64,000 nt of DNA from Leucobacter ruminantium (GTDB lineage Bacteria; Actinomycetota; Actinomycetes; Actinomycetales; Microbacteriaceae): assembly GCF_017565705.1 (NCBI RefSeq), contig NZ_JAGDYL010000007.1, positions 87,312 to 151,311 on the forward strand, read 5' to 3'. A program made the position numbers and the translations under genes. Each line of letters opens with the position of its first letter. Positions within the stretch are counted from its first letter, which is position 1. Positions 15,999-24,908 of the stretch are shown here, piece after piece. The notes under the pieces are model-generated. The model did not search any database. It was not told where the DNA came from and saw only the letters and a list, made by a program, of their open reading frames with translations.

Positions 15999-17798
15999 GT
16001 GTCGCAATCGATCGGGCAGCGCTTCGCTCATTTCCTGAAGCAGTACGGCATGCTCTACCTCGGCGACGCGCTCGCCTGGACGGTGGGCATCCTGGCCGCT
16101 CTGGTGCTGCGCTTCGACTTCAACCTCGCGAGGATCCATCCGAGGTGGACGCTCATCCTGATCCTCGTCACGGTGCTGGTGCAGCTCGTCGCCGGATGGC
16201 TGCTCTGGCTCTATCGCAACCGCTACGCCACGGGCAGCTTCGACGAGGTGCGGGCCCTCGCCATCGACGTGAGCTGCGTCGCCGTCGTGATGTGGGTGTT
16301 CGCCTACATCGTGGCCTACGGCCACGGGATCCCTCGCAGCACGATGATCATCGCGGCACCCATCGCCTTCAGCGTGATGGGGGTTCTCAGATACGTGCTG
16401 CGGCTCGACATCGAACGGCGGCTCATGCCTGGCGCCTCGGCCGAGCGCACGCTGCTCTACGGCGCGGGCTACCTCGGGGTACAGACGGTGAAGCGTCTGC
16501 TGACCGACGCCCAGGGCTTCGCACTGCCCGTCGGGTTCATCGACGACGACCCGAGCAAGCGCAATCAGGTGGTGCGCGGCGTGCACGTGCTCGGCGGCCT
16601 CCAGGATCTGGAGCGCGTCGCAGCCGCGACGGGGGCGACGCAGTTGATCGTCTGCATCGGCGACGCCGATACGGGGCTCATGCGCAGGGTCGATGAAGCC
16701 GTCGACCGGGCGGGCATGACCGCCATGGTGCTGCCTCCGCTCGAACAGATCCTGACCAATTCCTCGGCCATCTCCGACGTGCGCGAGCTCTCGATCGAAG
16801 ACCTCATCGGCCGGCACCCCGTGCGGCTCGACACCGAGTCGATCGCCGACTACCTGCAGGACAGGCGGGTACTCGTGACCGGCGCCGGCGGTTCGATCGG
16901 ATCCGAGCTGTGCCGTCAGCTCGCGCGTTTCGCCCCGCGCGACCTCATCATGCTCGACCGCGACGAGACGGCGCTCCAGGAGACGCAGCTCTCCATCAGC
17001 GGGCACGGCCTGCTCGACACCAACGACGTCGTGCTCGCCGACATCCGCGATGAGGCGACGTTGCTGCGCATCTTCGCCGAGCGACGGCCCGAGGTCGTCT
17101 TCCACGCCGCGGCGCTCAAGCACCTCCCGATGCTCGAGCAGTACCCGGACGAGGCGTGGAAGACCAACGTCATCGGTACCCTCAACGTGCTGCGCGCGGC
17201 GCGCTCGGTCGACGTCAGCGCCTTCGTGAACATCTCGACCGACAAGGCTGCGAACCCCACGAGCGTGCTCGGGCACTCGAAGCGCGTGGCCGAGAAGCTC
17301 ACCGCCTGGATGGCCGAGCAGACGGGTCGGCGCTATCTCTCGGTCCGCTTCGGCAACGTGATCGGCAGTCGGGGCTCGATGCTGCCCACCTTCCGCAAGC
17401 TCATCGACGCCGGCGGCCCGCTGACCGTGACCCACCCCGAGGTGACGCGGTTCTTCATGACCATCCCCGAGGCCTCGCAGCTCGTCATCCAGGCCGGAGG
17501 CATCGGTCGCCCGGGAGAGGTGCTGATCCTCGACATGGGCGATCCCGTCAGCATCCTCGATGTCGCGAAGCGCATGATCGCGCAGTCGGGGAAGGACATC
17601 GACATCGTGTTCACCGGGCTGCGTCACGGCGAGAAGCTGCACGAAGAGCTCACGGGCGAGGGAGAGGGCGACGAGCGCCCGTTCCACCCCAAGATCTCGC
17701 ACGCCCACGTGGACACGATCTCGCCCGAGGTGCTCGACCACCAGGGCTGGGTCGAGCGGCTCGACCTCACCGAAGCCGCCGAGGAGCGCGTCGAATGA
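15999..17798 (+). CDS. CapD/FlaA1-type membrane nucleotide-sugar 4,6-dehydratase
   Basis: 599-residue membrane enzyme of surface glycan synthesis. The N-terminal 130 residues carry about four membrane helices, then a CoA-binding-like domain (about 140-270). The Rossmann dehydratase domain starts at VTGAGGSIGSELCRQLARF (about 289-307) and continues with HAAALKHLPMLEQ. Such enzymes make UDP-4-keto-6-deoxy sugars (WbpM, PglF). Instead of the usual YxxxK, FlaA1-type members have MxxxK; here it reads LGHSK, so Leu occupies that position. GTG start behind GGAGGGCGA; TATCCT at 15944-15949 could be the -10 box. The stop overlaps the next gene (ATGA). Confidence 0.88.
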   Translation: MSQSIGQRFAHFLKQYGMLYLGDALAWTVGILAALVLRFDFNLARIHPRWTLILILVTVLVQLVAGWLLWLYRNRYATGSFDEVRALAIDVSCVAVVMWVFAYIVAYGHGIPRSTMIIAAPIAFSVMGVLRYVLRLDIERRLMPGASAERTLLYGAGYLGVQTVKRLLTDAQGFALPVGFIDDDPSKRNQVVRGVHVLGGLQDLERVAAATGATQLIVCIGDADTGLMRRVDEAVDRAGMTAMVLPPLEQILTNSSAISDVRELSIEDLIGRHPVRLDTESIADYLQDRRVLVTGAGGSIGSELCRQLARFAPRDLIMLDRDETALQETQLSISGHGLLDTNDVVLADIRDEATLLRIFAERRPEVVFHAAALKHLPMLEQYPDEAWKTNVIGTLNVLRAARSVDVSAFVNISTDKAANPTSVLGHSKRVAEKLTAWMAEQTGRRYLSVRFGNVIGSRGSMLPTFRKLIDAGGPLTVTHPEVTRFFMTIPEASQLVIQAGGIGRPGEVLILDMGDPVSILDVAKRMIAQSGKDIDIVFTGLRHGEKLHEELTGEGEGDERPFHPKISHAHVDTISPEVLDHQGWVERLDLTEAAEERVE

Positions 17799-18895
17799 CC
17801 GGCGTCGGAGCGGCCCTGGCCATCGGCGGGCTCACGCTGATCCTGAGCCTGGTGCTGCCGTTCGCGGTCAAGCCTCTGCTGATGAGGCTCGGGATCATGG
17901 ATGTGCCGAACGAGCGCTCCTCGCACGAGCGCCCCGTGCTGCGCGGCCTCGGTCTCGCCGTGCTCATCGCGATGCTCGTCGGGGGAGCGACCGCCGTGGC
18001 TCTCGTCAGGTTGAGCCCCGGCTACGGGTACATCGAGACGACGCTGCTCATAGTGGTGCTCGGCTCGGCGGCGGCGGGGCTCCTCGGCCTCGCCGAGGAC
18101 CTGCGGGGGCTGAGCGTCGCGGTGCGGAGCCTGTGCCTGCTGATCATCGCGTGCGGCGTCTCGGTCTCCCTGCTGTTCCAGAGCGCGCTCTACGGCGACA
18201 TCGCCGGCTACACGGCGCCGGTGCTGGTGCAGTGGGTGGCGGGGTGGCCGCTCGCCGGCATGCCGGTGTGGGCGCTCGTGCTGCTCGTCGTCTACGCGAT
18301 CCTGTTCATCTCGAGCTACATCAACGTCGCCAACTTCATGGACGGGCTGAACGGCATCAGCGGCTTGCACGGCTCGATCGCGGGCCTGGCCTTCGCGGCG
18401 GCGGGGCTCCTGAGCGGCCAGGGCTGGCTGCTCGTCGCCGGGCTGGTGCTCGCAGCGGGCTTCCTGGGCTTTCTGCCGTGGAACCTCACGAGACCCGGAG
18501 CCTTCCTCGGCGATGTCGGCAGCTACCTGCTCGGCGGTGCGGTCGCGGTGACGAGCTTCGCCGCGCTCGTATCCGGGGTCCCGTTCCTCGCGACCATCGG
18601 ACCGATGGTGATCTACTTCGGCGACGTCGGGGTGACGCTGGTCAAGCGCGTGCGGGCCGGCAAGCGCTGGGACGAGCCGCACAAGGAGCACACGTACCAG
18701 CGCATCCAGCAGCTCGGATACAGTCACGTGCAGGCGTCCGCGATGGCGGCCGGGTGCACGCTGCTGACCTCGATCCTCGGCCTCGTCTCGATGTTCACGG
18801 GCCTCTTCGGGACGCTCGCACTGCTCGTGGGCGGGCTCGCGGTGCTCGCGTTCTACCTCGCCCTCCCGCGCCTGCTGCCGACCCGGGCCTCCTGA
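17795..18895 (+). CDS. WecA/MraY-family undecaprenyl-phosphate sugar-1-phosphate transferase
   Basis: 366-residue polytopic membrane protein, about 10-11 helices. Family motifs are present in order: DVPNERSSHERPVLRGLG (about residues 34-51), NVANFMDGLNG (about 180-190), FLGDVGSY (about 236-243) and HKEHTYQR (about 293-300). It would load a sugar phosphate onto undecaprenyl phosphate to begin a glycan. The catalytic Asp-Asp pair reads AEDLRG here, Glu in place of the first Asp. Translationally coupled to the dehydratase, so the pair probably makes and loads one sugar for a cell-surface polymer. Confidence 0.88.
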   Translation: MTGVGAALAIGGLTLILSLVLPFAVKPLLMRLGIMDVPNERSSHERPVLRGLGLAVLIAMLVGGATAVALVRLSPGYGYIETTLLIVVLGSAAAGLLGLAEDLRGLSVAVRSLCLLIIACGVSVSLLFQSALYGDIAGYTAPVLVQWVAGWPLAGMPVWALVLLVVYAILFISSYINVANFMDGLNGISGLHGSIAGLAFAAAGLLSGQGWLLVAGLVLAAGFLGFLPWNLTRPGAFLGDVGSYLLGGAVAVTSFAALVSGVPFLATIGPMVIYFGDVGVTLVKRVRAGKRWDEPHKEHTYQRIQQLGYSHVQASAMAAGCTLLTSILGLVSMFTGLFGTLALLVGGLAVLAFYLALPRLLPTRAS

Positions 18896-18920
18896 CGGCG
18901 GCTGAGAAGGCGAAGCCCGC

Positions 18921-19817
18921 ATGGACGATCTGACCGAGCGCATCGTAGCGCTCCTCCGGCACGACGGCCGGATGGCCTTCACGAAGATCGCGGCACAGCT
19001 CGGGGTCGGCCGCGAAGCGGTCGCCGATCGGGTTCGCACGCTCACCGAGAGCGGCAGGCTGCGCATCGTGGCGGGTGTCCATCCCCACGCGGTCGGTCTG
19101 CCCGTCTCGGCTCACCTCTCCATCTGGGTCAGCGGTCCGATCGAGCCCGTGGTGGGGGAGCTGCTGCGCTTCGACTCGATGTGCTTCATCTCGGAGACGA
19201 CGGGGTCGTTCCAGATCTCCGCCGAGACCTGGCTCGAGGACACGGCGGCCCTCAGGGCGCAGGTGATCGCGATCCGCGCGATCCCGGGTGTGGTCGATGT
19301 GCAGGTGGCCATCTTCGACAGCATTCTCGACAGCTTCTTCGGAGGCGAGCCGCCGAGCATCGATGCGCGATCCCTCGACCGGATCGACCGGCAGATCCTC
19401 GACGCCCTGCAGCGGGACGGCCGCATCCCCCTCGGCGAGCTCGCCGACCGGGTGCGGCTGTCGCCCAGCGGATGCCGGCTGCGCGTGCTGAAGCTCATCG
19501 ACTCCGGCGTCATGAAGATCGGCGCGATCGATCAGCACACCGGCTCGAGCGAGGATCTCCTGCTCGGCTTCGGCATCAAGGTGCTGGACGACGAGGAGAC
19601 GACGTCGCGGATCCGCGAGTCGGGCGTCGGGCTGGAGTTCCTGGCGCGCACGACCGGGCGCTTCGACCTCAAGGCGACGATCGCCTTCAGCTCGGTCGAT
19701 CCCTTCCGAACCCTGATGCAGCAGCTGCGCGAGGAGCGGCTCATCGCCTCCTCCGAGACGTGGCTGCACACGCGGATCGTGCGGGAGCGCTACGAGCGCG
19801 ACCTCTCGGTCGAGTGA
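18921..19817 (+). CDS. Lrp/AsnC-family regulator with two tandem modules
   Basis: 298 residues, about twice the length of a normal Lrp protein. The first helix-turn-helix is at about residues 1-50 (LTERIVALLRHDGRMAFTKI) and the second at about 152-202 (LDRIDRQILDALQRDGRIPL). Each is followed by a RAM-like ligand-binding half. Tandem Lrp proteins act as dimers that imitate a tetramer and sense amino or keto acids. It is convergent with the 2-hydroxyacid dehydrogenase gene and is the likely regulator of that operon. It may be co-transcribed with the glycan pair (25-base gap). Confidence 0.88.
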   Translation: MDDLTERIVALLRHDGRMAFTKIAAQLGVGREAVADRVRTLTESGRLRIVAGVHPHAVGLPVSAHLSIWVSGPIEPVVGELLRFDSMCFISETTGSFQISAETWLEDTAALRAQVIAIRAIPGVVDVQVAIFDSILDSFFGGEPPSIDARSLDRIDRQILDALQRDGRIPLGELADRVRLSPSGCRLRVLKLIDSGVMKIGAIDQHTGSSEDLLLGFGIKVLDDEETTSRIRESGVGLEFLARTTGRFDLKATIAFSSVDPFRTLMQQLREERLIASSETWLHTRIVRERYERDLSVE

Positions 19818-19841
19818 GGTCGCGCCCGCAGCGTCGTCGCC

Positions 19842-20834
19842 CTACAGCGGGCGGTTCACGGGTGAATCGGGGTTCCCGCTCTCGAGCAGCGACACGGCGT
19901 TCTGCGCCTGGATCCTGACGTACTCGATCTCCGTGCGTGCGGAGAAGTAGGCGATGTGCGGGGTGAGCACGATGTCGTCACGGCCCAGCAGGGGGTGCCC
20001 CTCCGCCGGCGGCTCCTGGTCGAGCACGTCGAGCGCCGCACCGGAGAGCCGTCCCTCGTCGAGCGCGGCGACGAGAGCGCCGTCGTCGATGAGCCCGCCG
20101 CGCGAGACGTTGACGAGCACCGAGCCGCGCGGCATCTCCGCGAGGAAGGCGGCGTCGACCATGCGCTCCGTCTCGGGCGTGAGCGGCAGATGGAGCGACA
20201 GCACATCGGCCGTGCGCCGCACCTCCTCGAGCTCGGCGCGCACGACGCCGAGACCCTCGAGTTCGGCGCGCACCTCGGGGGTGTCCGGGAGCATCGGGTC
20301 GTAGCCCACGATGGTGCCGAACAGCGGGCCGGCGAGCCGTGCGAGCTCGCGGCCGATCTTGCCGAGGCCGATGATGCCGAGCGTCGTCTCGCTCAGACGG
20401 GGCGGCGGGGCGGCCGCCCGCTCGTTCCAGTCGCGCGGGTTGGCCGACGCGGTGTAGAACGGCAGCTGCCGCACGCTGCTCAGCAGGATGGCGAGCGCGT
20501 GCGTCGCCACCTCCTCCGTCGCGGCACCCGGCACGTTCGTCACCCAGACGCCGCGCTCGCTCGCCGCCTCGAGGTCGACGTAGTCGAAGCCCATCGACAT
20601 GAGCGAGACGAGCCGCAGCTGCGGCAGCGCCTCGATGATCTCACGGGTGATCGCGGCGTAGCCGGGCAGCAGCACGGTGGCGTCGCGTGCGCCCGCGATG
20701 ATCTCATCGGGGTCGCGGGTGCCGAGCACCCGGACCTCGAAGCCGTTCTCCTCGAGCAGACGGATGCCGAGGGAGGGATCGGTGTCCTCGACGTCGGTGT
20801 AGACGGCGATCGGGCGTGTGCCTGCGGCGCTCAT
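19842..20834 (-). CDS. D-isomer-specific 2-hydroxyacid dehydrogenase
   Basis: 330-residue NAD-dependent oxidoreductase. The nucleotide fold GIIGLGKIGRELA lies near residues 150-162. The catalytic triad follows: Arg in NVSRGGLID, Glu in DQEPP, His in TPHIAYF. It would interconvert a 2-keto acid and a D-2-hydroxy acid (or 2-phosphoglycerate-like substrate). The ATG overlaps the stop of the upstream ThDP-enzyme gene (ATGA), so both are made together. It ends the three-gene minus-strand operon. Substrate unknown. Confidence 0.88.
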   Translation of the reverse strand: MSAAGTRPIAVYTDVEDTDPSLGIRLLEENGFEVRVLGTRDPDEIIAGARDATVLLPGYAAITREIIEALPQLRLVSLMSMGFDYVDLEAASERGVWVTNVPGAATEEVATHALAILLSSVRQLPFYTASANPRDWNERAAAPPPRLSETTLGIIGLGKIGRELARLAGPLFGTIVGYDPMLPDTPEVRAELEGLGVVRAELEEVRRTADVLSLHLPLTPETERMVDAAFLAEMPRGSVLVNVSRGGLIDDGALVAALDEGRLSGAALDVLDQEPPAEGHPLLGRDDIVLTPHIAYFSARTEIEYVRIQAQNAVSLLESGNPDSPVNRPL

Positions 20835-22459
20835 GCCGCGCTTACCGCAGCGAGCTCGAATGCCGCCTGATCGATGTGGATCAGCTGGAGGCCGCCGTCG
20901 CGCACCGCCGCGTCCACGGCGCGCCGCAGCTCGTCCGGGTCGCCGACCCTGCGGCCGGTGCCGCCGAACGCGTCGGCGACGGCGGCCCAGTCGGGCTGCA
21001 CCAGATCGACGGCGATCGGGGCGATGCCCGCGTCGGCCTCGTTCTGCTTGATCTCCGCGTATCCGCCGTTGTCGACCACGATCACGGTGACGTCCTCGCG
21101 CTGCTCGACGACGGTGATGAACTCGTTCATCGAGAACATCAGCGCGCCGTCGCCGATCACCACGAAGGAGGGGCGCTCGGGTGAAGCGATCCTGGAGCCG
21201 AGCGCGGCGGGCAGGCCGTAGCCGAGCGTGGCGTAGGTGGTCATGTAGGGCGTCGAGTTGGGCGTCGACACCCGGAGCAGGTTGAGCAGGCCCCAGTAGG
21301 CGATCTGCGACGAGTCGGTCGACACGATCGCGTTCTCGGGCAGGGCCGCGGCGATGACCTTGGCGAGCGCTGTGTTGGAGGCCGAGAGCTCGGCGCACTC
21401 GGCGCGCACCGCGCGCCGAGTCGCCTCGGCCCCCGCGGCTCCGTCGAGGGGGGTGCCGTCGCCGAGCTGCTCGAGCAGAGCCGCCAGCGTCGCCCGTGCG
21501 TCGCCCACCAGGCCGACCCGCGCCTGCTGGTTCTTGTGGATCTGGGACTCGAGCAGGTCGATGCGGATCACCGCGCCCTGCGCGTCGAGACGATCGACCC
21601 AGAGCTCGGCCTCGCCGAGCTTCGAGCCGACGACGAGCAGCACGTCGGCGTCGCGCGCGCGGTCCCGCGCCGCTGCGAGCCGCAGGCTCGCGCCGAGAGC
21701 GAGGGGGTGGTGCTCGTCGAGCACGCCCTTGCCGTTGCCCGTCGTGACGACGGGAGCGCCGAGCCGCTCGGCGAGGGCGCGCAGTTCGGCGGTCGCTCCG
21801 CGCGACCCGCCGCCGGCGAGGATCACGGGATCATGCGCCGCGGCCAGCAGTGCTGCGGCCTCGGCGAGTGCGGCCTGCTCCGGCAGGGGCGCGGGTGCGA
21901 ACTCGCGGGGTGCGAGGGACTCCGCGGCGATGGAGGTCTCCTCCTCGAGCAGATCGAGGGGCACCTCGATGTAGACGGGGCGCGGCCGCGTCGTCGCGAA
22001 GAGCTCGAACGCATCGTGCACCGCCTCCACGGCCTCCTCGGCCGACTGCACGCGACGGCCCCACTCGACGATCGCCGAGGCGGCGCCGAGCTGGTCCTTC
22101 GTCTCGTGCAGCGTTCCGACATCGGCGAACTCGGCGCCGCGAGCCGGACCGGGGGAGAGGATGATCATGGGGCGTGACTCGCAGTACGCGGTTCCCGCCG
22201 CCGAGAGCGCGTTCAGCAGGCCGGGCCCGCTCGTGGTGATGACCACGCCGGGCTTGCCGGTCTGCAACGACCATCCGTCGGCTCCGTACCCGGCGCCCTG
22301 CTCGTGGCGGGTCGTGACGGCACGGATCCCGAGCGCGGTCAGCGGGCGGTAGAACTCGAGATTGTGCGTGCCCGGGATGCCGAACACGGTGTCGATGCCG
22401 TAGCCGTTGAGGGTCTCGACGACCACCCAGCCGGTGGTGCGCTTGGTCAGGGTTTCCAT
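20831..22459 (-). CDS. Thiamine diphosphate-dependent enzyme (acetolactate synthase-like)
   Basis: 542 residues with the three-domain layout of the decarboxylase/acetohydroxyacid synthase superfamily. The N-terminal Glu that activates ThDP is in RHEQGAGYGADGW (about residues 52-64). The ThDP motif runs from GDGALMFSMNE to VVDNGGY (about 430-460). It would decarboxylate a 2-keto acid or join two of them. No small regulatory subunit gene is adjacent, so a biosynthetic acetolactate synthase is unlikely. The neighbouring transporter and hydroxyacid dehydrogenase suggest catabolism of an imported carboxylic acid. GAGGAC precedes the ATG. Confidence 0.88.
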   Translation of the reverse strand: METLTKRTTGWVVVETLNGYGIDTVFGIPGTHNLEFYRPLTALGIRAVTTRHEQGAGYGADGWSLQTGKPGVVITTSGPGLLNALSAAGTAYCESRPMIILSPGPARGAEFADVGTLHETKDQLGAASAIVEWGRRVQSAEEAVEAVHDAFELFATTRPRPVYIEVPLDLLEEETSIAAESLAPREFAPAPLPEQAALAEAAALLAAAHDPVILAGGGSRGATAELRALAERLGAPVVTTGNGKGVLDEHHPLALGASLRLAAARDRARDADVLLVVGSKLGEAELWVDRLDAQGAVIRIDLLESQIHKNQQARVGLVGDARATLAALLEQLGDGTPLDGAAGAEATRRAVRAECAELSASNTALAKVIAAALPENAIVSTDSSQIAYWGLLNLLRVSTPNSTPYMTTYATLGYGLPAALGSRIASPERPSFVVIGDGALMFSMNEFITVVEQREDVTVIVVDNGGYAEIKQNEADAGIAPIAVDLVQPDWAAVADAFGGTGRRVGDPDELRRAVDAAVRDGGLQLIHIDQAAFELAAVSAA

Positions 22460-22492
22460 GCTGTCCTCTGGATCGTGGGAGCGGGTGGGAAA

Positions 22493-22528
22493 GGGGAGGC
22501 GGTCCGGCTGTCGCGGGGCCGCCTCCCC
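22493..22528 (-). terminator. Hairpin between transporter and ThDP-enzyme genes
   Basis: GGGGAGGCGG (22493-22502) pairs perfectly with CCGCCTCCCC (22519-22528) around a 16-base loop. It lies inside a presumed operon and has no T-run, so it may partly terminate or protect the transporter mRNA rather than end it. Confidence 0.4.
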
Positions 22529-22543
22529 GGGTTGTGCAAGGGC

Positions 22544-23899
22544 TCAGCGGTCCTGCGTGTCGACCGTCGTGGTGTCGAGCCGAGCCTGGAGGGATCCGGT
22601 CACCGGGGCCGCGTCGGAGTGCTGCGGCGCGAAGAACACGCCGATGAAGGCGGAGAGCGACAGCACGCCGAAGAAGGCGACGACCGACCAGAAGTTGCCG
22701 TCGGTCGCGATGAGCAGCGTCGAGGCGATCGCGGGGGAGAGGCCGCCCCACACCGCTGCGCCGATGCCGTAGGAGAGCGACATCGAGGTGTAGCGCGACT
22801 GCGGGCGGAACATCTGCGCCATCAGGGTGGACAGGGGCGCCCACGCGCCGCTCAGCGTGACGCGGATCAGGATCACGAAGAGCCAGATGAGGCCGACGTT
22901 CTTCGCCTGGATCGAGAGCACGAGCGGGATGATGACGATGAACGACGGGATGATGCCGAGGTACATGACCATCTTGGGGCCGATCTTGTCGCCGAGGGCG
23001 GCGATCGGCAGGGTCACGATGAACTCGACGAGGGACGCGATCGTCATCGCGCCGAGGATGATGGAGGGATCGAGGCCGATCTCAGGGGTGTCGGCGTAGT
23101 TCTGCACGAACGTGGTCGCGATGACGTAGCCGCCGGAGGACATGGCGATGATGCAGAAACCGAGCAGGATCGGGAGCCAGTTGTTCTTGAGGGCGAACAG
23201 GAGCGGCGTCGACTGCTCGTGCCCTTCGACCTTCGCCTCGAAGACGGGAGTCTCCTCCACCTTCCACCGCACCCAGAAACCGACGCCGATGAGCACGATG
23301 CTGAAGAGGAACGGCACGCGCCATCCCCAGCTCAGCAGGGCGTCCTCGCCGAGAGCGGAGAGCGCCCAGAAGGCGCCGGTAGCCATCATGGCGCCGAGGG
23401 GGTTGCCGACCTGGGTGAAGCCGCCGTAGAAGCTCTTCCACTTCGAGGGGGCGCTCTCGACGGCCATGAGGCTCGCGCCGCCCCACTCGCCGCCGACGGC
23501 GAGTCCCTGCGCCATGCGGCAGAGGATGAGGAGGATCGGACCCCAGATGCCGATCGTGGCGTACCCGGGCAGGAGGCCGACGAGGGTGGTGGCGATGCCC
23601 ATGAGGATCAGCGTGATGGTGAGCGCAGGCTTGCGGCCGAGCTTGTCGCCGATGTGACCGAAGATGATGCCGCCGATCGGGCGCATGAAGAAGGCCACGG
23701 CGTAGGTGCCGAAGGAGGCGAGCGTCGCGAGCGCCGGCTCGGCCTCGGGGAAGAAGACGTGCGGGAAGATGATCGCCGCGGCTGTCGCGTAGACGTAGAA
23801 GTCGTACCACTCGATGGAGGTGCCGACGAGAGCGGCGAAGCCGCCCCTGAGGGCCCTCCGATGGCTGTTCTCCTGAGGAACGGTGGTTGCGGTGGACAT
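22544..23899 (-). CDS. MFS transporter, metabolite:H+ symporter (MHS) type
   Basis: 451-residue permease with about 12 membrane helices. The loop 2-3 motif GHIGDKLGRKPAL (about residues 81-93) and the start GGFAALVGTSIEWYDFYVYA (about 20-39) are typical of the MHS branch (shikimate, ketoglutarate, proline/betaine-type transporters). It probably imports the carboxylic or keto acid used by the two enzymes downstream. AAGGAG precedes the ATG. The substrate cannot be named from the sequence. Confidence 0.9.
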   Translation of the reverse strand: MSTATTVPQENSHRRALRGGFAALVGTSIEWYDFYVYATAAAIIFPHVFFPEAEPALATLASFGTYAVAFFMRPIGGIIFGHIGDKLGRKPALTITLILMGIATTLVGLLPGYATIGIWGPILLILCRMAQGLAVGGEWGGASLMAVESAPSKWKSFYGGFTQVGNPLGAMMATGAFWALSALGEDALLSWGWRVPFLFSIVLIGVGFWVRWKVEETPVFEAKVEGHEQSTPLLFALKNNWLPILLGFCIIAMSSGGYVIATTFVQNYADTPEIGLDPSIILGAMTIASLVEFIVTLPIAALGDKIGPKMVMYLGIIPSFIVIIPLVLSIQAKNVGLIWLFVILIRVTLSGAWAPLSTLMAQMFRPQSRYTSMSLSYGIGAAVWGGLSPAIASTLLIATDGNFWSVVAFFGVLSLSAFIGVFFAPQHSDAAPVTGSLQARLDTTTVDTQDR

Positions 23900-24228
23900 G
23901 CGGAAGCTCCTTTGCTCGGTGGGGCAGGCTGAATGCCCTGCGTTCGCTCGCGCTAGCTTGGACTGTAGACGCTCAAAGCGTTCCGCGAGAACACTGCGAC
24001 TCGCGACACGGCCTCAATCGCTGATGATTCGTCGGTCATGTCGACAGATCCACGTCTGATCGGCGGCAATGCCTCGCTCTACTCTGCTGAGTTGCGTCGT
24101 GGAACGAGCATATCAGCGAATTTTAAGGATCTTGATCGCCCCGCTGTGAATCGGCGGCGCTCGCGCGGCTTCGGCGCGGGCACGGCATGGACGGGTGTGA
24201 CGGAGGAACGCCGCGCGACACGCCCGGG

Positions 24229-24258
24229 TTGCATCGCGACCTGTCGGCGTGCGAGAAT
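24229..24258 (+). promoter_or_regulatory. Candidate distal promoter of the S10 operon
   Basis: TTGCAT (24229-24234), 18 bases, GAGAAT (24253-24258). It would start a leader of about 320 bases that includes both terminator-like hairpins. A second possible promoter is TTGACA at 24455-24460, 17 bases, TACGAG. Neither is certain. Confidence 0.35.
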
Positions 24259-24390
24259 AGATAAGTTCAGTACTCCGGGCTACGGCGCGGATCACTGCTC
24301 TGCTGTGCATAACGGCGTCGGATCCCTCGCCATATATCGAGGGATCGGGCCCGCTAGGCCGCGGGCAGCGAACGCACCGCGTGCCGTACA

Positions 24391-24418
24391 ACGGCCAGAC
24401 GTCAGTCGGGCCGTTTTC
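24391..24418 (+). terminator. First terminator-like hairpin in the S10 leader
   Basis: ACGGCCAGAC, loop GTCA, GTCGGGCCGT: ten positions with one A-G mismatch, directly followed by TTTT. Nothing coding precedes it on this strand, so it would act on S10 transcripts themselves, as an attenuator. Confidence 0.55.
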
Positions 24419-24430
24419 GTGTGCGCGGGT

Positions 24431-24456
24431 CGTCTCTTCTCGGGAAGAGGCGTTTT
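24431..24456 (+). terminator. Second terminator-like hairpin in the S10 leader
   Basis: CGTCTCTTC, loop TCGG, GAAGAGGCG: a nine-pair stem with one G-U, followed by TTTT. It comes 12 bases after the first hairpin's T-run and about 130 bases before rpsJ. Confidence 0.55.
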
Positions 24457-24585
24457 GACAGGTGAACAGAGACCCAGTACGAGGCGCGCACAGGCGTCGA
24501 AGTGCCACGGGCGCTGATACGCAAGACGTCCAATGCTGCGGGCCACGAGTCCGCAGTACGACGCAAGTAGAAAGTAGAGAGTCAC

Positions 24586-24894
24586 ATGGCGGGACAGAAG
24601 ATCCGCATCCGACTGAAGTCGTATGACCACGAGGTCATCGACAACTCCGCACGAAAGATCGTCGACACGGTGACCCGCGCGGGTGCGACCGTGATCGGCC
24701 CCGTGCCGCTCCCCACGGAGAAGAACGTGATCGCCGTGATCCGTTCGCCCCACAAGTACAAGGACAGCCGCGAGCACTTCGAGAAGCGCACGCACAAGCG
24801 CCTGATCGACATCGTCGATCCCACCCCGAAGGCCGTCGACTCGCTCATGCGACTCGATCTGCCTGCCGACGTCAACATCGAGATCAAGCTCTAA
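24586..24894 (+). CDS. rpsJ: 30S ribosomal protein S10
   Basis: 102 residues, full length. It is part of the 30S head and also the NusE partner of NusB in antitermination. [19 protein letters not shown] and [19 protein letters not shown] are typical. First gene of the S10 operon, preceded by a long leader with two hairpins. Confidence 0.98.
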   Translation: MAGQKIRIRLKSYDHEVIDNSARKIVDTVTRAGATVIGPVPLPTEKNVIAVIRSPHKYKDSREHFEKRTHKRLIDIVDPTPKAVDSLMRLDLPADVNIEIKL

Positions 24895-24908
24895 GGGGGG
24901 ATTCGAAC

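Larger units (their letters stand above)
23900..24585. other. 686-base non-coding region upstream of rpsJ
   Basis: It holds the upstream region of the MFS operon on the left (including the short palindrome ACGCTCAAAGCGT at 23969-23981, a possible regulator site) and the S10 operon leader on the right. An AT-rich patch lies at 24110-24135. An open frame of 159 codons at 24038-24517 lacks a ribosome-binding site and normal codon use and runs across both hairpins, so I do not call it a gene. Confidence 0.7.

Noticed and set aside
24038..24517. 159-codon open frame upstream of rpsJ
   Set aside because: No ribosome-binding site, atypical composition, and it runs through both leader hairpins. A short leader peptide cannot be excluded.
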